Positions 34,239 to 43,739 of a stretch of 43,787 bases of DNA are shown piece after piece. How positions within the stretch are numbered: position 1 is the first letter of the stretch; every line of letters begins with the position of its first letter. Position numbers and translations under genes: made by a program. A model generated the notes under the pieces. The model saw nothing but the letters and a program-made list of their open reading frames with translations. It had not been told where the DNA came from and searched no databases. This stretch comes from Streptomyces sp. NRRL B-1347 (GTDB lineage: Bacteria; Actinomycetota; Actinomycetes; Streptomycetales; Streptomycetaceae): positions 1 through 43,787 of the forward strand of contig NZ_JOJM01000065.1 in NCBI RefSeq assembly GCF_000720325.1, written 5' to 3'.

Positions 34239-36458
34239 GTGGAGAACGAGACCCACTACGCCGAGGCCGTCATCGACAACGGCACCTTCGGCACCCGCAC
34301 CATCCGCTTCGAGACGGGCCGCCTGGCCCGTCAGGCCGCCGGCTCCGCCGTGGCCTACCTGGACGACGACACGATGGTCCTCTCGGCCACCACCGCGTCC
34401 AAGAAGCCCAAGGACCAGCTCGACTTCTTCCCCCTGACGGTGGACGTCGAGGAGCGGATGTACGCCGCCGGCAAGATCCCCGGCAGCTTCTTCCGTCGTG
34501 AGGGCCGGCCCTCCGAGGACGCGATCCTCACCTGCCGCCTGATCGACCGCCCGCTGCGCCCGTCCTTCAAGAAGGGCCTGCGCAACGAGATCCAGGTCGT
34601 CGAGACGATCATGGCGCTCAACCCCGACCACCTGTACGACGTGGTCGCGATCAACGCCGCCTCCTGCTCCACGCAGCTGGCCGGCCTGCCCTTCTCGGGC
34701 CCGATCGGCGGCACGCGCGTGGCGCTCATCAAGGGCCAGTGGGTCGCCTTCCCGACGCACACCGAGCTCGAGGACGCCGTCTTCGACATGGTCGTCGCCG
34801 GTCGCGTCCTCGAGGACGGCGACGTCGCGATCATGATGGTCGAGGCCGAGGCCACCGAGAAGACCATCGAGCTCGTCAAGGGCGGCGCCGAGGCGCCGAC
34901 CGAGGAGATCGTGGCCGCCGGTCTCGAGGCCGCGAAGCCCTTCATCAAGGTCCTCTGCAAGGCCCAGTCGGACCTCGCCGCCAAGGCCGCCAAGCCCACC
35001 GGCGAGTTCCCGATCTTCCTCGACTACGAGGACGACGTGTTCGAGGCCCTGACCGCCGCCGTCAAGCCCGAGCTCGCCCAGGCGCTGACCATCGCGGGCA
35101 AGCAGGAGCGCGAGACCGAGCTGGACCGCGTCAAGGCGCTGGCCGGCGAGAAGCTCCTGCCGGAGTTCGAGGGCCGCGAGAAGGAGATCTCCGCCGCGTA
35201 CCGCTCGCTGACCAAGGCCCTGGTCCGTGAGCGCGTCATCAAGGAGAAGAAGCGCATCGACGGCCGCGGTGTCACCGACATCCGCACCCTGGCCGCCGAG
35301 GTCGAGGCCATCCCGCGCGTGCACGGCTCCGCCCTGTTCGAGCGCGGCGAGACCCAGATCCTGGGCGTGACGACGCTGAACATGCTCCGGATGGAGCAGC
35401 AGCTCGACACCCTCTCCCCGGTGACGCGCAAGCGCTACATGCACAACTACAACTTCCCGCCGTACTCCACCGGCGAGACCGGCCGCGTCGGCTCCCCCAA
35501 GCGCCGCGAGATCGGCCACGGCGCCCTCGCCGAGCGCGCCCTCACGCCGGTGCTCCCGACGCGCGAGGAGTTCCCCTACGCGATCCGTCAGGTCTCCGAG
35601 GCCCTCGGGTCGAACGGCTCGACGTCCATGGGCTCCGTCTGCGCCTCCACCATGTCGCTGCTGAACGCCGGTGTGCCCCTGAAGGCCCCGGTCGCCGGCA
35701 TCGCCATGGGCCTGATCTCCCAGGAGATCGACGGCGAGACGCACTACGTCACCCTCACCGACATCCTCGGTGCGGAGGACGCCTTCGGTGACATGGACTT
35801 CAAGGTCGCCGGCACCAAGGAGTTCGTGACCGCCCTCCAGCTGGACACCAAGCTGGACGGCATCCCGGCCTCCGTCCTGGCCGCCGCCCTGAAGCAGGCC
35901 CGCGACGCCCGCCTGCACATCCTCGACGTGATGATGGAAGCGATCGACGTTCCGGACGAGATGTCCCCGAACGCGCCGCGGATCATCACCGTCAAGATCC
36001 CGGTGGACAAGATCGGTGAGGTCATCGGCCCGAAGGGCAAGATGATCAACCAGATCCAGGAGGACACCGGCGCCGACATCACGATCGAGGACGACGGCAC
36101 CATCTACATCGGTGCCGCCGACGGCCCGGCCGCCGAGGCCGCCCGCGCCACGATCAACGGCATCGCCAACCCGACCATGCCGGAGGTCGGCGAGCGCTAC
36201 CTGGGCACCGTCGTGAAGACGACGACCTTCGGTGCGTTCGTGTCGCTGCTCCCGGGCAAGGACGGTCTGCTGCACATCTCGCAGATCCGCAAGCTCGCCG
36301 GCGGCAAGCGCGTGGAGAACGTCGAGGACGTCCTCGGCGTGGGCCAGAAGGTCCAGGTCGAGATCGCCGAGATCGACTCCCGCGGCAAGCTCTCCCTGAT
36401 CCCCGTGATCGAGGGCGAGGAAGGCTCCGAGGACGCGAAGGACGACGCCGCCAAGTGA
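34239..36458 (+). CDS. pnp: Polyribonucleotide nucleotidyltransferase (PNPase)
   Basis: GTG 34239 follows GGAGAAA and gives 739 residues, the length I know for Streptomyces PNPase; the upstream extension is leader. Two RNase PH-like domains flank a helical linker; the first holds [20 protein letters not shown], and the second [19 protein letters not shown] with catalytic acidic residues. The KH domain (about 580-640) has IGPKGK, and the S1 domain (about 647-720) starts [19 protein letters not shown]. The enzyme degrades RNA phosphorolytically and adds 3' tails. The GTGA at its end overlaps the next gene's start. Confidence 0.97.
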   Translation: MENETHYAEAVIDNGTFGTRTIRFETGRLARQAAGSAVAYLDDDTMVLSATTASKKPKDQLDFFPLTVDVEERMYAAGKIPGSFFRREGRPSEDAILTCRLIDRPLRPSFKKGLRNEIQVVETIMALNPDHLYDVVAINAASCSTQLAGLPFSGPIGGTRVALIKGQWVAFPTHTELEDAVFDMVVAGRVLEDGDVAIMMVEAEATEKTIELVKGGAEAPTEEIVAAGLEAAKPFIKVLCKAQSDLAAKAAKPTGEFPIFLDYEDDVFEALTAAVKPELAQALTIAGKQERETELDRVKALAGEKLLPEFEGREKEISAAYRSLTKALVRERVIKEKKRIDGRGVTDIRTLAAEVEAIPRVHGSALFERGETQILGVTTLNMLRMEQQLDTLSPVTRKRYMHNYNFPPYSTGETGRVGSPKRREIGHGALAERALTPVLPTREEFPYAIRQVSEALGSNGSTSMGSVCASTMSLLNAGVPLKAPVAGIAMGLISQEIDGETHYVTLTDILGAEDAFGDMDFKVAGTKEFVTALQLDTKLDGIPASVLAAALKQARDARLHILDVMMEAIDVPDEMSPNAPRIITVKIPVDKIGEVIGPKGKMINQIQEDTGADITIEDDGTIYIGAADGPAAEAARATINGIANPTMPEVGERYLGTVVKTTTFGAFVSLLPGKDGLLHISQIRKLAGGKRVENVEDVLGVGQKVQVEIAEIDSRGKLSLIPVIEGEEGSEDAKDDAAK

Positions 36459-37834
36459 CGTCCCGTAGCTCCAAGGCGACGGCCCGCACCTCCTCGGAGG
36501 CGCGGGCCGTCGCCCGTACCCAAACCTTGATCAAGGGCCAGAACGGCATCGGCACGGTCCGCAAGACCACCCTCCCCGGGGGCCTGCGCGTCGTCACCGA
36601 GACCCTCCCTTCGGTCCGCTCGGCCACCTTCGGCATCTGGGCCCACGTCGGCTCCCGCGACGAGACGCCGTCCTTGAACGGCGCGACGCACTACCTGGAA
36701 CACCTGCTCTTCAAGGGCACCAGGAAGCGCAGCGCCCTGGACATCTCCTCCGCGATCGACGCCGTCGGCGGCGAGATGAACGCCTTCACGGCCAAGGAGT
36801 ACACGTGCTACTACGCGCGCGTGCTCGACACCGACCTGCCGCTGGCCATCGACGTGGTCTGCGACATGCTGACCGGCTCACTGATCCGCCAGGAGGACGT
36901 CGACGCCGAGCGCGGCGTCATCCTCGAAGAGATCGCGATGACGGAGGACGACCCGGGCGACTGCGTGCACGACCTGTTCGCGCACACGATGCTCGGCGAC
37001 ACCCCCCTCGGCCGTCCGGTCCTCGGCACGGTCGACACGATCAACGCCCTCACCGCGGACCGCATCCGCCGCTTCTACAAGCGGCACTACGACCCGACCC
37101 ACCTGGTCGTGGCCGCCGCGGGCAACGTGGACCACCAGAAGGTCGTCCGCCAGGTCCGCGCCGCGTTCGAGAAGGCGGGCGCCCTCACGCGCACCGACGC
37201 CACGCCCATCGACCCGCGCGCGGGCGTGCGCCGCGTGCGCGCCTCGGGCCACGTCGAGGTCGTCGACCGCAAGACCGAGCAGGCCCACGTCATCCTCGGC
37301 ATGCCGGGCCTGGCCCGCACCGACGAGCGCCGCTGGGCCATGGGCGTGCTGAACACCGCGCTCGGCGGCGGCATGTCCTCGCGCCTGTTCCAGGAGGTCC
37401 GCGAGAAGCGGGGCCTGGCCTACAGCGTGTACTCGTACACGTCGGCGTTCGCCGACGCGGGACTGTTCGGCGTGTACGCGGGCTGCCGTCCCAGCCAGGT
37501 CCACGACGTCCTCAAGATCTGCCGTGACGAGCTCGACCACGTCGCCGAGCACGGTCTGACGGACGACGAGATCAGGCGCGCGATCGGCCAGCTCGCGGGC
37601 TCCACGGTCCTCGGCCTCGAGGACACCGGCGCGATCATGAACCGCATCGGCAAGAGCGAGTTGTGCTGGGGCGAGCAGATGTCGGTCGACGACATGCTGG
37701 CCAGGATCGCGGAGGTCACCCCGGACGAGGTGCGCGAGGTGGCCCGCGACATCCTGGGGCAGCGCCCGTCGCTCTCGGCGATAGGCCCGCTCAAGGACAA
37801 GCAGGCCGCCCGCCTGCACGAAGCGGTGGCCTAG
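36455..37834 (+). CDS. pepR: M16 family zinc metallopeptidase (PepR/YmxG-like)
   Basis: GTG 36455 overlaps the pnp stop by four bases; 459 residues. The inverted zinc motif HYLEH (residues 79-83, H-x-x-E-H) and the distal glutamate in [14 protein letters not shown] mark an active-site M16 domain. The second half contains [20 protein letters not shown], the inactive M16 partner domain with its R/Y substrate site. The gene follows pnp in many Gram-positives. It probably cleaves short peptides in the cytoplasm; the true substrate is not known. Confidence 0.92.
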   Translation: MTSRSSKATARTSSEARAVARTQTLIKGQNGIGTVRKTTLPGGLRVVTETLPSVRSATFGIWAHVGSRDETPSLNGATHYLEHLLFKGTRKRSALDISSAIDAVGGEMNAFTAKEYTCYYARVLDTDLPLAIDVVCDMLTGSLIRQEDVDAERGVILEEIAMTEDDPGDCVHDLFAHTMLGDTPLGRPVLGTVDTINALTADRIRRFYKRHYDPTHLVVAAAGNVDHQKVVRQVRAAFEKAGALTRTDATPIDPRAGVRRVRASGHVEVVDRKTEQAHVILGMPGLARTDERRWAMGVLNTALGGGMSSRLFQEVREKRGLAYSVYSYTSAFADAGLFGVYAGCRPSQVHDVLKICRDELDHVAEHGLTDDEIRRAIGQLAGSTVLGLEDTGAIMNRIGKSELCWGEQMSVDDMLARIAEVTPDEVREVARDILGQRPSLSAIGPLKDKQAARLHEAVA

Positions 37835-37882
37835 ACCCGGGACTCCCGGGCCCTGGTCCCGTACGACTCATAACTCGGTTAA

Positions 37883-38647
<765 letters not shown>

Positions 38648-38661
38648 GCCGAGCCGAAGTC

Positions 38662-39114
38662 ATGCGCGCAAAGATCACCTACGCCGTCACCGCTGCCGTC
38701 CTGGTCGTCTACTTCGTCCTGGTCGGCAGCCGTGGCGTGCTGCTCATACAGCACGGCACCGTGCTGACCGTGACCTTCGGGGTCGCGGTGCTCATCCTGC
38801 CGGTCATCGGCGTGTGGTTCCTGTGGCAGAACACGCGCTTCGTCCAGCGCGCCAATCGGCTCGCGGCCGAGCTGGAGGCCGAAGGCGGCCTGCCCGTCGA
38901 CGAGTTGAAGCGCACGCCCGGCGGGCGCATCGACCGCGACTCGGCCGACGAGGTCTTCGCCCGGCGCAAGGCCGAGACGGAGGACACCCCGGACGACTGG
39001 CGCTGCTGGTTCCGCCTCGCCATCGCCTACCACGACGCCCGGGACACCCCCCGCGCGCGGAAGGCCATGCAGCGGGCGATCGCCCTGCACGAGGGCAGGC
39101 CGGTGAGCGTCTGA
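38662..39114 (+). CDS. Membrane protein with two N-terminal helices and a TPR-like tail
   Basis: ATG 38662, 14 bases after dapB, gives 150 residues and is probably co-transcribed. Two membrane helices (ITYAVTAAVLVVYFVLVGS and LTVTFGVAVLILPVIGVWFL) are followed by a charged linker and a cytoplasmic segment with DDWRCWFRLAIAYHDARDTP and RARKAMQRAIALHEG, which look like a single tetratricopeptide-type helical hairpin. It is a conserved Streptomyces neighbour of dapB as far as I recall; function unknown. A ribosome-binding site is poor. Confidence 0.75.
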   Translation: MRAKITYAVTAAVLVVYFVLVGSRGVLLIQHGTVLTVTFGVAVLILPVIGVWFLWQNTRFVQRANRLAAELEAEGGLPVDELKRTPGGRIDRDSADEVFARRKAETEDTPDDWRCWFRLAIAYHDARDTPRARKAMQRAIALHEGRPVSV

Positions 39115-39140
39115 GGGGCTGCGCCTGAGGCAGCTTGCCC

Positions 39141-39193
39141 AGGGGCGCGGGGAGCTGCGCGACCAGCCGACACCGGCCCGCAGGCGACCGACG
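39141..39193. repeat. Streptomyces intergenic repeat family C
   Basis: The core AGGGGCGCGGGGAGCTGCGC followed by GACCAGCC is a repeat I recognise from many Streptomyces intergenic regions. A single copy occurs here, between convergent genes. Confidence 0.55.
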
Positions 39194-39203
39194 GGCCGGG
39201 CGC

Positions 39204-39764
39204 CTACGCCGTACGGCGGTATTCGTCCGCCCACACCTCAATCGTGTCGGCGGCCCGGTCGAAGGCGGTGCGGCGCGCGAGGAAGTCCGCCCCGCGGTCG
39301 GTGAGCAGCGTCGCCCGCTCGTCCGCGGGCCGGTCGAGGCGGACGAGCATCAGGGCCTGCCCCTGCACCGTGCGGGGCAGCCCGAGCCACCGCACGGGCT
39401 GCTGGATGGTGCGCACGGAGGCGACCCGCGCCCACGGCACGGTCCGGGTGCGCAGGAAGGTCACGTGCCGCAGGCCGTGCGCGCTGACCCAGGTGCCCAC
39501 GCGCAGCAGTCGGACGGCGGCGCAGATGACGAGGACGGCCACGCCCACGCAGATGCCCGCGCCGGGCAGGGCGCCCGCGAAGGCGATGATCACGGCGGCC
39601 ACGAGGACGTACGAGGCGAGGAGCAGGAGTACCGCCGCGGCGGCCACGCGCCAGGGCCCCGGACGGTAGGGCCGCCGCCAGTGATCGCGGTCGTCGAACG
39701 GGAGCGCGGCGTCCTTGGCCGCGTCGTCGAAGGCGCGGTCCGCGGTCAGGAAAGGCAGGGGCAC
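39204..39764 (-). CDS. Two-helix membrane protein with bacterial PH-like domain
   Basis: This 186-residue protein has a charged N-terminus (DRAFDDAAKDAALPFDDRDH), two adjacent membrane helices (about residues 38-60 and 62-85), then a PH-like domain of about 90 residues starting GTWVSAHGLRHVTFLRTRTV, with the W-x-x-V pattern PWARVASVRTIQQP typical of small actinobacterial membrane proteins with PH domains. The C-terminus ends in a helix. It converges with the gene after dapB. The domain call is by eye; function unknown. Confidence 0.72.
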   Translation of the reverse strand: MPLPFLTADRAFDDAAKDAALPFDDRDHWRRPYRPGPWRVAAAAVLLLLASYVLVAAVIIAFAGALPGAGICVGVAVLVICAAVRLLRVGTWVSAHGLRHVTFLRTRTVPWARVASVRTIQQPVRWLGLPRTVQGQALMLVRLDRPADERATLLTDRGADFLARRTAFDRAADTIEVWADEYRRTA

Positions 39765-39908
39765 GGCTGGTCCTCACTCACTCCACGCACGGGTTGTGCC
39801 CGGTGAGGCTATCGAGCCGTGTCCCCCGCTACCAGCGTTGGGGGCCCAAGGGGGTGCCCGACGGGGCCAAGGGGGTGCCTCGGCGCCCGTCCGTGTCCTG
39901 CGCGGCCG

Positions 39909-40148
39909 TCAGCGGCCGTCGGACGCCTCGGACTGCTGGGTCTTTGCCGGTGACTGGTCGGCGGACATCGCAGGTATGCCGAAGAGCAGGGAACCCACGA
40001 GACCGGCGACCACGGTGAGCCCGATGAGCGTACGACCGACGACCTGACCGGCCGTGGCGCGCTCACGGGGTGGGGGAGTGACGTTGCTGCGGAACTTGTC
40101 GGCTTCGGCGATGAAGGCGAACGGAACGGGCTCTCGCCGACGGAACAT
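39909..40148 (-). CDS. Small single-pass membrane protein
   Basis: The product has 79 residues: a basic start (MFRRREPVPFAFIAEADKFR), a Pro/Arg linker, one membrane helix (TLIGLTVVAGLVGSLLFGIP) and a short Ser/Gln/Ala-rich tail. ATG 40148 is the likely start. The tail would be outside the cell if the basic end is cytoplasmic. I do not recognise a family. It lies between the PH-like gene and the dapA spacer and reads away from dapA. Confidence 0.62.
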   Translation of the reverse strand: MFRRREPVPFAFIAEADKFRSNVTPPPRERATAGQVVGRTLIGLTVVAGLVGSLLFGIPAMSADQSPAKTQQSEASDGR

Positions 40149-40499
40149 GGGGCGCGCTTCTCCTCACGAGTCTCGAACGGAACTCTGTTGCCTAGACAGA
40201 CGCTCGAATCGACCAAAAGGTGCCCAGTTTCGGCAAATTCGCCGAAGATTGCCATGAGGGGGCACTACAGGGCCGATTGTCGGCGGAGCGTCGGCGGCCG
40301 GGTGCCGCCCCGCGACGCGGACGGACGCGCACAGCGGCGTACGAAGCCGCACGGGCCGGGACCCCGAGCACCCCAAGGGCCCGACTGAAACGAGGAGTCG
40401 GGGCACATCCGGCCCGGCACGGCACAGATGTACGGATGAGCCGACTGAAGTGTCCGTATTGCGGCATTTCTAGAAGTTCATCTAGCCTGATCAAACGGA
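40149..40499. other. Long dapA upstream spacer, less GC-rich part
   Basis: This stretch lacks a supported gene. It is visibly less GC-rich than its surroundings in part (for example TTTCGGCAAATTCGCCGAA, about 40230-40248, itself a near-palindrome). A short frame starting at ATG 40437 encodes a CPYC motif, but I do not accept it (see rejected items). Streptomyces relatives carry thyX in this neighbourhood; no ThyX motif is visible here. Confidence 0.45.
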
Positions 40500-40537
40500 C
40501 CCGGCACTGCTTGAACCCCCGAGCAGGCAGTGCCGGG
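40500..40537 (+). terminator. 11-base hairpin upstream of dapA
   Basis: CCCGGCACTGC (40500-40510) and GCAGTGCCGGG (40527-40537) pair perfectly with a 16-base loop. It lies about 70 bases before the dapA start and upstream of the proposed dapA promoter. It may be a terminator for upstream transcription. Confidence 0.5.
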
Positions 40538-40573
40538 CTCCCTGAGTGTCAGACCCAGCACATCCCCCGAGGG

Positions 40574-40602
40574 GCGACCCCGCGCTGAGCAGCGAGTAGC
40601 GT
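40574..40602 (+). promoter_or_regulatory. Candidate promoter giving a leaderless dapA transcript
   Basis: GCGACC (40574-40579) and TAGCGT (40597-40602) are 17 bases apart and resemble -35 and -10 boxes. The -10 ends seven bases before ATG 40610, so transcription would start at the start codon. No ribosome-binding site precedes the ATG. Confidence 0.45.
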
Positions 40603-40609
40603 GTTACCC

Positions 40610-41509
40610 ATGGCTCCGACCTCGACTCCGCAGACCCCCTTCGGGCGGGTCCTCACCGCCATGGTCACGCCCTTCACGGCGGACGGCGCACTCGACCTCG
40701 ACGGCGCGCAGCAGCTCGCCGCCCACCTGGTGGACGCAGGCAACGACGGCCTGATCGTCAACGGCACCACCGGCGAGTCCCCGACCACCAGCGACGCGGA
40801 GAAAAACGAGCTCGTACGGGCCGTCCTCGATGCGGTCGGCGACCGCGCCCACGTCGTCGCCGGCGTCGGGACCAACGACACCCGCCACAGCATCGAGCTG
40901 GCCCGCGCCGCCCAGGACGCCGGCGCCCACGGCCTGCTGACCGTCACGCCGTACTACAACAAGCCCCCGCAGGAAGGCCTCTACCGGCACTTCACCGCGA
41001 TCGCGGACGCCACCGAGCTGCCGGTGATGCTGTACGACATCCCGGGGCGCAGCGGCGTACCGATCAACACCGAAACGATCGTGCGCCTCGCCGAGCACCC
41101 GCGTATCGTCGCCAACAAGGACGCGAAGGGCGACCTCGGCCGAGCCAGCTGGGCCATCGCCCGCTCCGGCCTCGCCTGGTACTCCGGTGACGACATGCTC
41201 AACCTGCCGCTCCTCTCGGTCGGCGCGTGCGGCTTCGTCTCCGTCGTCGGCCACGTCGTCACGCCCGAGCTGCGCGCCCTGCTCGAAGCGCACCTCAGCG
41301 GCGACGTGCAGAAGGCCACGGAGATCCACCAGAAGCTGCTCCCGGTCTTCACGGGCATGTTCCGTACGCAGGGAGTGATCACCACCAAGGCGGCGCTCGC
41401 CCTCCAGGGGCGCCCCGCGGGACCGCTGCGCCTGCCGCTCGTCGAGCTCTCGCCGGACGAGACGGCCCAGCTCAAGATCGATCTTGCGGCCGGCGGGGTA
41501 CAGCTCTAA
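40610..41509 (+). CDS. dapA: 4-hydroxy-tetrahydrodipicolinate synthase
   Basis: ATG 40610 is preferred over GTG 40601 because a -10-like box ends just before it; 299 residues. The family motifs are GLIVNGTTGESPTTSDAEKN, TPYYNKPPQEGLYRHF (active-site Tyr) and VANKDAKGDL (Schiff-base Lys). The enzyme condenses pyruvate with aspartate semialdehyde in the diaminopimelate/lysine pathway and feeds DapB. It belongs to a dapA-rnj unit, with 129 bases to rnj. Length is normal. Confidence 0.96.
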   Translation: MAPTSTPQTPFGRVLTAMVTPFTADGALDLDGAQQLAAHLVDAGNDGLIVNGTTGESPTTSDAEKNELVRAVLDAVGDRAHVVAGVGTNDTRHSIELARAAQDAGAHGLLTVTPYYNKPPQEGLYRHFTAIADATELPVMLYDIPGRSGVPINTETIVRLAEHPRIVANKDAKGDLGRASWAIARSGLAWYSGDDMLNLPLLSVGACGFVSVVGHVVTPELRALLEAHLSGDVQKATEIHQKLLPVFTGMFRTQGVITTKAALALQGRPAGPLRLPLVELSPDETAQLKIDLAAGGVQL

Positions 41510-41585
41510 ACACAGACTTCACAACTCAATACGCAACACATCGCAGGCCAGGTGCCTGCACCCACAACTGCTACTGCACGAACGT

Positions 41586-41624
41586 CACGCGCGCCACGTG
41601 CCCCGGAGGTACGTGGCGCGCGTG
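41586..41624 (+). promoter_or_regulatory. Perfect 14-base hairpin touching the rnj ribosome-binding site
   Basis: CACGCGCGCCACGT (41586-41599) and ACGTGGCGCGCGTG (41611-41624) are perfectly complementary, with an 11-base loop. The right arm ends two bases before GAGGAG (41627-41632), the rnj ribosome-binding site, and 14 bases before the TTG start. It could act as dapA terminator, RNase cleavage site or translation control element. Confidence 0.6.
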
Positions 41625-41638
41625 GTGAGGAGAGTCTT

Positions 41639-43324
41639 TTGAGTCATCCGCATCCTGAACTCGGCGCCCCGCCGAAGCTCCCGAAGGGCGGCCTGCGGGT
41701 CACCCCGCTGGGCGGCCTCGGCGAGATCGGCCGGAACATGACGGTCTTCGAGTACGACGGGCGTCTGCTGATCGTCGACTGCGGAGTGCTCTTCCCCGAG
41801 GAGGAGCAGCCCGGAATCGACCTGATCCTGCCGGACTTCACGTCCATCCGTGACCGCCTCGACGACGTCGAGGGCATCGTCCTCACGCACGGCCACGAGG
41901 ACCACATCGGCGGTGTCCCCTTCCTCCTGCGCGAGAAGCCGGACATCCCGCTGATCGGCTCCAAGCTGACCCTCGCCCTGATCGAGGCGAAGCTCCAGGA
42001 GCACCGCATCCGTCCGTACACGCTCGAGGTCGCCGAGGGCGACCGGGAGCGTCTCGGCCCCTTCGACTGCGAGTTCGTCGCGGTCAACCACTCCATCCCG
42101 GACGCCCTCGCGGTCGCGATCCGCACCCCCGCGGGCATGGTCGTGCACACGGGCGACTTCAAGATGGACCAGCTGCCGCTGGACCGGCGCCTGACCGACC
42201 TGCACGCGTTCGCGCGGCTGAGCGAGGAGGGCATCGACCTTCTCCTCTCCGACTCCACGAACGCCGAGGTCCCGGGCTTCGTCCCGCCGGAGCGGGACAT
42301 CTCGAACGTCCTGCGTCAGGTCTTCGCGGGCGCCCGCAAGCGCATCATCGTGGCGAGCTTCGCCAGCCACGTCCACCGCATCCAGCAGATTCTGGACGCG
42401 GCCCACGAGTACGGCCGCCGGGTCGCCTTCGTCGGCCGCTCGATGGTCCGCAACATGGGCATCGCCCGCGACCTCGGCTATCTGCGGGTGCCGCCGGGCC
42501 TGGTCGTGGACGTCAAGACGCTCGACGACCTGCCGGACCACGAGGTCGTCCTGGTCTGCACGGGTTCGCAGGGCGAGCCGATGGCGGCCCTGTCCCGCAT
42601 GGCCAACCGGGACCACCAGATCCGCATCGTCTCGGGCGACACGGTGATCCTGGCGTCGTCGCTCATCCCGGGCAACGAGAACGCGGTCTACCGCGTGATC
42701 AACGGCCTCACCCGCTGGGGTGCGAACGTCGTCCACAAGGGCAACGCCAAGGTGCACGTCTCCGGCCACGCCTCAGCGGGCGAGCTCCTGTACTTCTACA
42801 ACATCTGCAAGCCCAAGAACCTGATGCCGGTCCACGGCGAATGGCGCCACCTGCGCGCCAACGCCGAGCTCGGCGCCCTCACCGGCGTCCCGCACGACCG
42901 CATCGTGATCGCCGAGGACGGCGTCGTCGTCGACCTCGTCGAGGGCAAGGCCAAGATCGTCGGCAAGGTCCAGGCGGGCTATGTGTACGTGGACGGCCTC
43001 TCGGTCGGCGACGTCACCGAGCCGGCTCTCAAGGACCGCCGGATCCTCGGCGAGGAAGGCATCATCTCGGTCTTCGTCGTCGTCGACTCGACGACCGGCA
43101 AGATCACCGGTGGCCCGCACATCCAGGCCCGCGGTTCGGGCATCGAGGACGGGACGTTCGGCGAGGTCATCCCGCGGATCCAGGAAGTCCTGGAGAAGTC
43201 GGCCCAGGACGGCGTCGTCGAACCGCACCAGCTGCAGCAGCTCATCCGCCGCACGCTGGGCAAGTGGGTGTCGGACAACTATCGCCGCCGCCCGATGATC
43301 CTGCCCGTCGTCGTCGAGGTCTGA
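41639..43324 (+). CDS. rnj: Ribonuclease J
   Basis: The start is TTG 41639, after GAGGAG (41627-41632); 561 residues, the length I recall for the S. coelicolor enzyme. Longer in-frame extensions read through the hairpin. The metallo-beta-lactamase core starts GLRVTPLGGLGEIGRNMTVF and has LTHGHEDHIGG (H84, H86, D88, H89) and HTGDFKMDQ. The beta-CASP part has SDSTNAEVPG, FASHVHRIQQI and VHVSGHASAGELL. A C-terminal domain ends VSDNYRRRPMILPVVVEV. It is a 5' exonuclease and endonuclease for mRNA decay and rRNA maturation, and lies next to an rRNA operon. Confidence 0.97.
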   Translation: MSHPHPELGAPPKLPKGGLRVTPLGGLGEIGRNMTVFEYDGRLLIVDCGVLFPEEEQPGIDLILPDFTSIRDRLDDVEGIVLTHGHEDHIGGVPFLLREKPDIPLIGSKLTLALIEAKLQEHRIRPYTLEVAEGDRERLGPFDCEFVAVNHSIPDALAVAIRTPAGMVVHTGDFKMDQLPLDRRLTDLHAFARLSEEGIDLLLSDSTNAEVPGFVPPERDISNVLRQVFAGARKRIIVASFASHVHRIQQILDAAHEYGRRVAFVGRSMVRNMGIARDLGYLRVPPGLVVDVKTLDDLPDHEVVLVCTGSQGEPMAALSRMANRDHQIRIVSGDTVILASSLIPGNENAVYRVINGLTRWGANVVHKGNAKVHVSGHASAGELLYFYNICKPKNLMPVHGEWRHLRANAELGALTGVPHDRIVIAEDGVVVDLVEGKAKIVGKVQAGYVYVDGLSVGDVTEPALKDRRILGEEGIISVFVVVDSTTGKITGGPHIQARGSGIEDGTFGEVIPRIQEVLEKSAQDGVVEPHQLQQLIRRTLGKWVSDNYRRRPMILPVVVEV

Positions 43325-43355
43325 GCCCCCGGGCAGGCCTGACGACGCGAGCTCC

Positions 43356-43395
43356 GGAGCGGGGCGCCTCGATTTGCATCGAGGCGCCCCGCTCC
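43356..43395 (+). terminator. Strong hairpin terminator after rnj
   Basis: GGAGCGGGGCGCCTCGAT (43356-43373) and ATCGAGGCGCCCCGCTCC (43378-43395) form a perfect 18-base stem with a TTGC loop, 31 bases after the rnj stop. It insulates the rRNA promoters from upstream transcription. Confidence 0.85.
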
Positions 43396-43487
43396 CGTAT
43401 GTTTACGTCTCCGCCAGAGGGGAACCCGCCGCACACGGCAACGTGTCGGGGTCACCCCGAAGGGAACGGAAATTCCGGCTCAGAATC

Positions 43488-43502
43488 TCTGATAAAGTCG
43501 GA
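43488..43502 (+). promoter_or_regulatory. rRNA operon promoter-like unit 1
   Basis: TCTGATAAAGTCGGA carries the -10-like TAAAGT (43493-43498) with no consensus -35. Two more copies follow. Streptomyces rRNA operons have tandem promoters, several without a recognisable -35. Confidence 0.65.
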
Positions 43503-43581
43503 GCCGCTGGAAAGGGAAACGCGAAAGCGAATACCTGAAAGGCGCCGATGAAAATCGGAACGGATCGGGAAGCCGAGAAGA

Positions 43582-43597
43582 TCTGATAAAGTCGGAA
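43582..43597 (+). promoter_or_regulatory. rRNA operon promoter-like unit 2
   Basis: TCTGATAAAGTCGGAA (-10-like TAAAGT at 43587-43592) lies 94 bases after unit 1 and is preceded by GGAACGGATCGGGAAGCC, which is nearly repeated before unit 3. Confidence 0.65.
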
Positions 43598-43662
43598 CCG
43601 CCGGAAGGCCGAAAGGCCGGAAAGCGCCGAGGAAGTCGGAACGGACCGGGAAGCCGGAAAGA

Positions 43663-43678
43663 TCTGATAGAGTCGGAA
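43663..43678 (+). promoter_or_regulatory. rRNA operon promoter-like unit 3
   Basis: TCTGATAGAGTCGGAA (-10-like TAGAGT at 43668-43673) lies 81 bases after unit 2 within a near-duplicate of its upstream sequence (GGAACGGACCGGGAAGCC). Confidence 0.65.
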
Positions 43679-43739
43679 ACACGAAATGCCGAAGGGAAGC
43701 GCCCGGAGGAAAGCCCGAGAGGGTGAGTACAAAGGAAGC

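Noticed and set aside
40437..40589. Short frame starting at ATG 40437 with a CPYC motif and a later Cys
   Set aside because: There is only one CXXC pair, no ribosome-binding site, and a terminator-like hairpin lies inside it. This is too weak to call a zinc-ribbon gene.
40601..40609. GTG 40601 as the dapA start
   Set aside because: It lies inside the proposed -10 box, adds only three residues, and has no ribosome-binding site.
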